5,826 bases of DNA from Burkholderiales bacterium (GTDB taxonomy: Bacteria; Pseudomonadota; Gammaproteobacteria; Burkholderiales; SG8-39), in assembly GCA_029266935.1 (NCBI GenBank), contig JAQSVY010000100.1:1-5826 (forward strand). The letters run 5' to 3'. Below are positions 5,080 to 5,826 of the stretch, piece by piece. Position 1 is the stretch's first letter, and every line of letters begins with the position of its first letter. The notes beneath the pieces were generated by a model. The model had not been told where the DNA came from, made no database searches, and saw only the letters and a program-made list of their open reading frames with translations. A program made the position numbers and the translations under genes.

Positions 5080-5826
5080 CAGGCGGCGCGGCGCTGCTTC
5101 TTCCGCGCCACGCGTTTCTCGGGTTTCTTCTCGATGCTCTTCTTGAGCAGCGACATGAGATCGATGACCTCGCCGCCCTTGCGCTCCCTGGCCTTCTCCG
5201 GCTCCGGGATGTCCTCTGTCTCGCCCGCCTTGATCTTCTCCTCGACGCGCTTGAGGATGTCCTCGCGGTAGGTGTCGCGAAATTTCTCCGGCTGCCACGC
5301 GTCGGACATGTCCTCGACCAGGCGCAGCGCCATGTCAAGCTCCTTCGCGGTGACCTTGGCCTGCGGAATCTCGAGGGAGGAGGGCTTCTTCAGCTCGTCG
5401 GCGTAGCGCAGCGTGTTCAGCACCAGGATGTCATCCTGGGGAAAGAGCGCCGCCAGGTACTGCTTGGTGCGGATCACTACCGTCGCGATGCCGGCCTTGC
5501 CCGCCTTCTTCAGCGTCTCGCGCAACAGCGCGTAGGCCTTCTCGCCGCGCTTGGAAGGGGCGAGGTAGTAGGGTGTCTCGTAATACGGCGGCGCCACCTT
5601 GCTCATCTCCACGAAGGCGACGATGTCGACGGTGCGGCTCGCCTCCGGGTTGGCGCGGCGGAAGTCCTCCTCGCCGAGCACCACGTACTTGCCGTCTTCG
5701 TACTCGTAGCCCTTGACCACTTCGGCCCAGGGCACCTCGTCGCCTGTCGACTTGTTGACCCGCTTGAAGCCGACGGGCGAGAGGTCGCGCCGGTCGAGCA
5801 TGGTGAGGTCGAGCTCGCTCGAGCGC
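5079..5826 (-). CDS. ku: Ku, bacterial non-homologous end-joining protein (N-terminus cut by window edge)
   Basis: The 248 visible residues begin RSSELDLTMLDRRDLSPVGF, a stretch that lies roughly 25-35 residues into full-length bacterial Ku, so the true start is past the right edge and the ATG at 5801 is internal. The core is intact: VKGYEYEDGKYVVL, EDFRRANPEASRTVDI, APPYYETPYYLAPSKRGEKAY, GIATVVIRTKQYLAAL and ILVLNTLRYADEL are all signature blocks of the Ku beta-barrel that threads onto DNA ends as a homodimer. After it come KFRDTYREDILKRVEEKIKAG and the C-terminal VIDLMSLLKKSIEKK with a Lys/Arg-rich tail, the part that in other bacteria influences DNA binding and recruitment of ligase LigD. 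LigD is not in the window and may lie beyond the right edge. Ku is the first visible gene of the minus-strand block; its stop codon overlaps the Shine-Dalgarno of the zinc-protein gene. Confidence 0.97.
   Translation of the reverse strand, partial: RSSELDLTMLDRRDLSPVGFKRVNKSTGDEVPWAEVVKGYEYEDGKYVVLGEEDFRRANPEASRTVDIVAFVEMSKVAPPYYETPYYLAPSKRGEKAYALLRETLKKAGKAGIATVVIRTKQYLAALFPQDDILVLNTLRYADELKKPSSLEIPQAKVTAKELDMALRLVEDMSDAWQPEKFRDTYREDILKRVEEKIKAGETEDIPEPEKARERKGGEVIDLMSLLKKSIEKKPEKRVARKKQRRAA

Noticed and set aside
4859..5338. Longer 159-codon frame including the zinc protein and part of Ku in another frame
   Set aside because: The part upstream of 5065 is a Ser/Arg-rich shadow of Ku. The GTG at 5065 with AAGGAG gives the conserved 68-residue protein.
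5079..5801. Ku starting at the ATG at 5801
   Set aside because: The frame is open to the right edge and the residues before this Met (RSSELDLT) belong to the conserved Ku core, so the Met is internal.

Overview
This is a GC-rich, densely coding stretch of a Gram-negative bacterial chromosome. The evidence for Gram-negative is two lipobox signal peptides, one periplasmic BON-domain protein and a thermostable-hemolysin family gene. A betaproteobacterium (Burkholderiales-like) fits best from codon use and gene repertoire, but this is inference; no rRNA or other phylogenetic marker is present. I see no tRNA, rRNA, CRISPR array, transposase or phage gene.

Layout. Positions 1-266 (minus) hold the N-terminal part of a thermostable-hemolysin family protein that runs off the left edge. 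A 78-nt divergent intergenic region follows, with an AT-rich patch. Then come two overlapping plus-strand genes: a small lipoprotein with a short BON-like domain (345-653) and a lipoprotein glucose/sorbosone-dehydrogenase-type beta-propeller (650-1717). A 59-nt gap with a possible hairpin separates these from a convergent minus-strand block that fills 1777-5826.

The minus-strand block looks like one operon, read right to left: Ku (NHEJ end-binding protein, N-terminus cut by the right edge), a Cys-rich metallothionein-like zinc protein with a GTG start, a Gfo/Idh/MocA NAD(P)-dependent oxidoreductase, a 57-aa DUF1328/YtjA membrane peptide, a periplasmic BON-domain (OsmY-like) protein, a DUF2188 protein, a DUF4383 membrane protein and a VTT-domain (TVP38/DedA-like) membrane protein. 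Junctions are tight: gaps of 13, 22, 1 and 10 nt, and overlaps of 8, 4 and about 122 nt. Several Shine-Dalgarno sequences overlap the preceding stop codon.

The combination suggests a stress or dormancy module: double-strand-break repair (Ku), metal or redox handling (zinc protein, oxidoreductase) and envelope maintenance (BON, DUF1328, DUF4383, VTT). Each family is known; the co-transcription of this particular set is the main thing worth testing. The most interesting local oddities are the long DUF4383/VTT overlap, which carries a 21-nt tandem repeat read in two frames, and the duplicated start-codon context ahead of the first lipoprotein.
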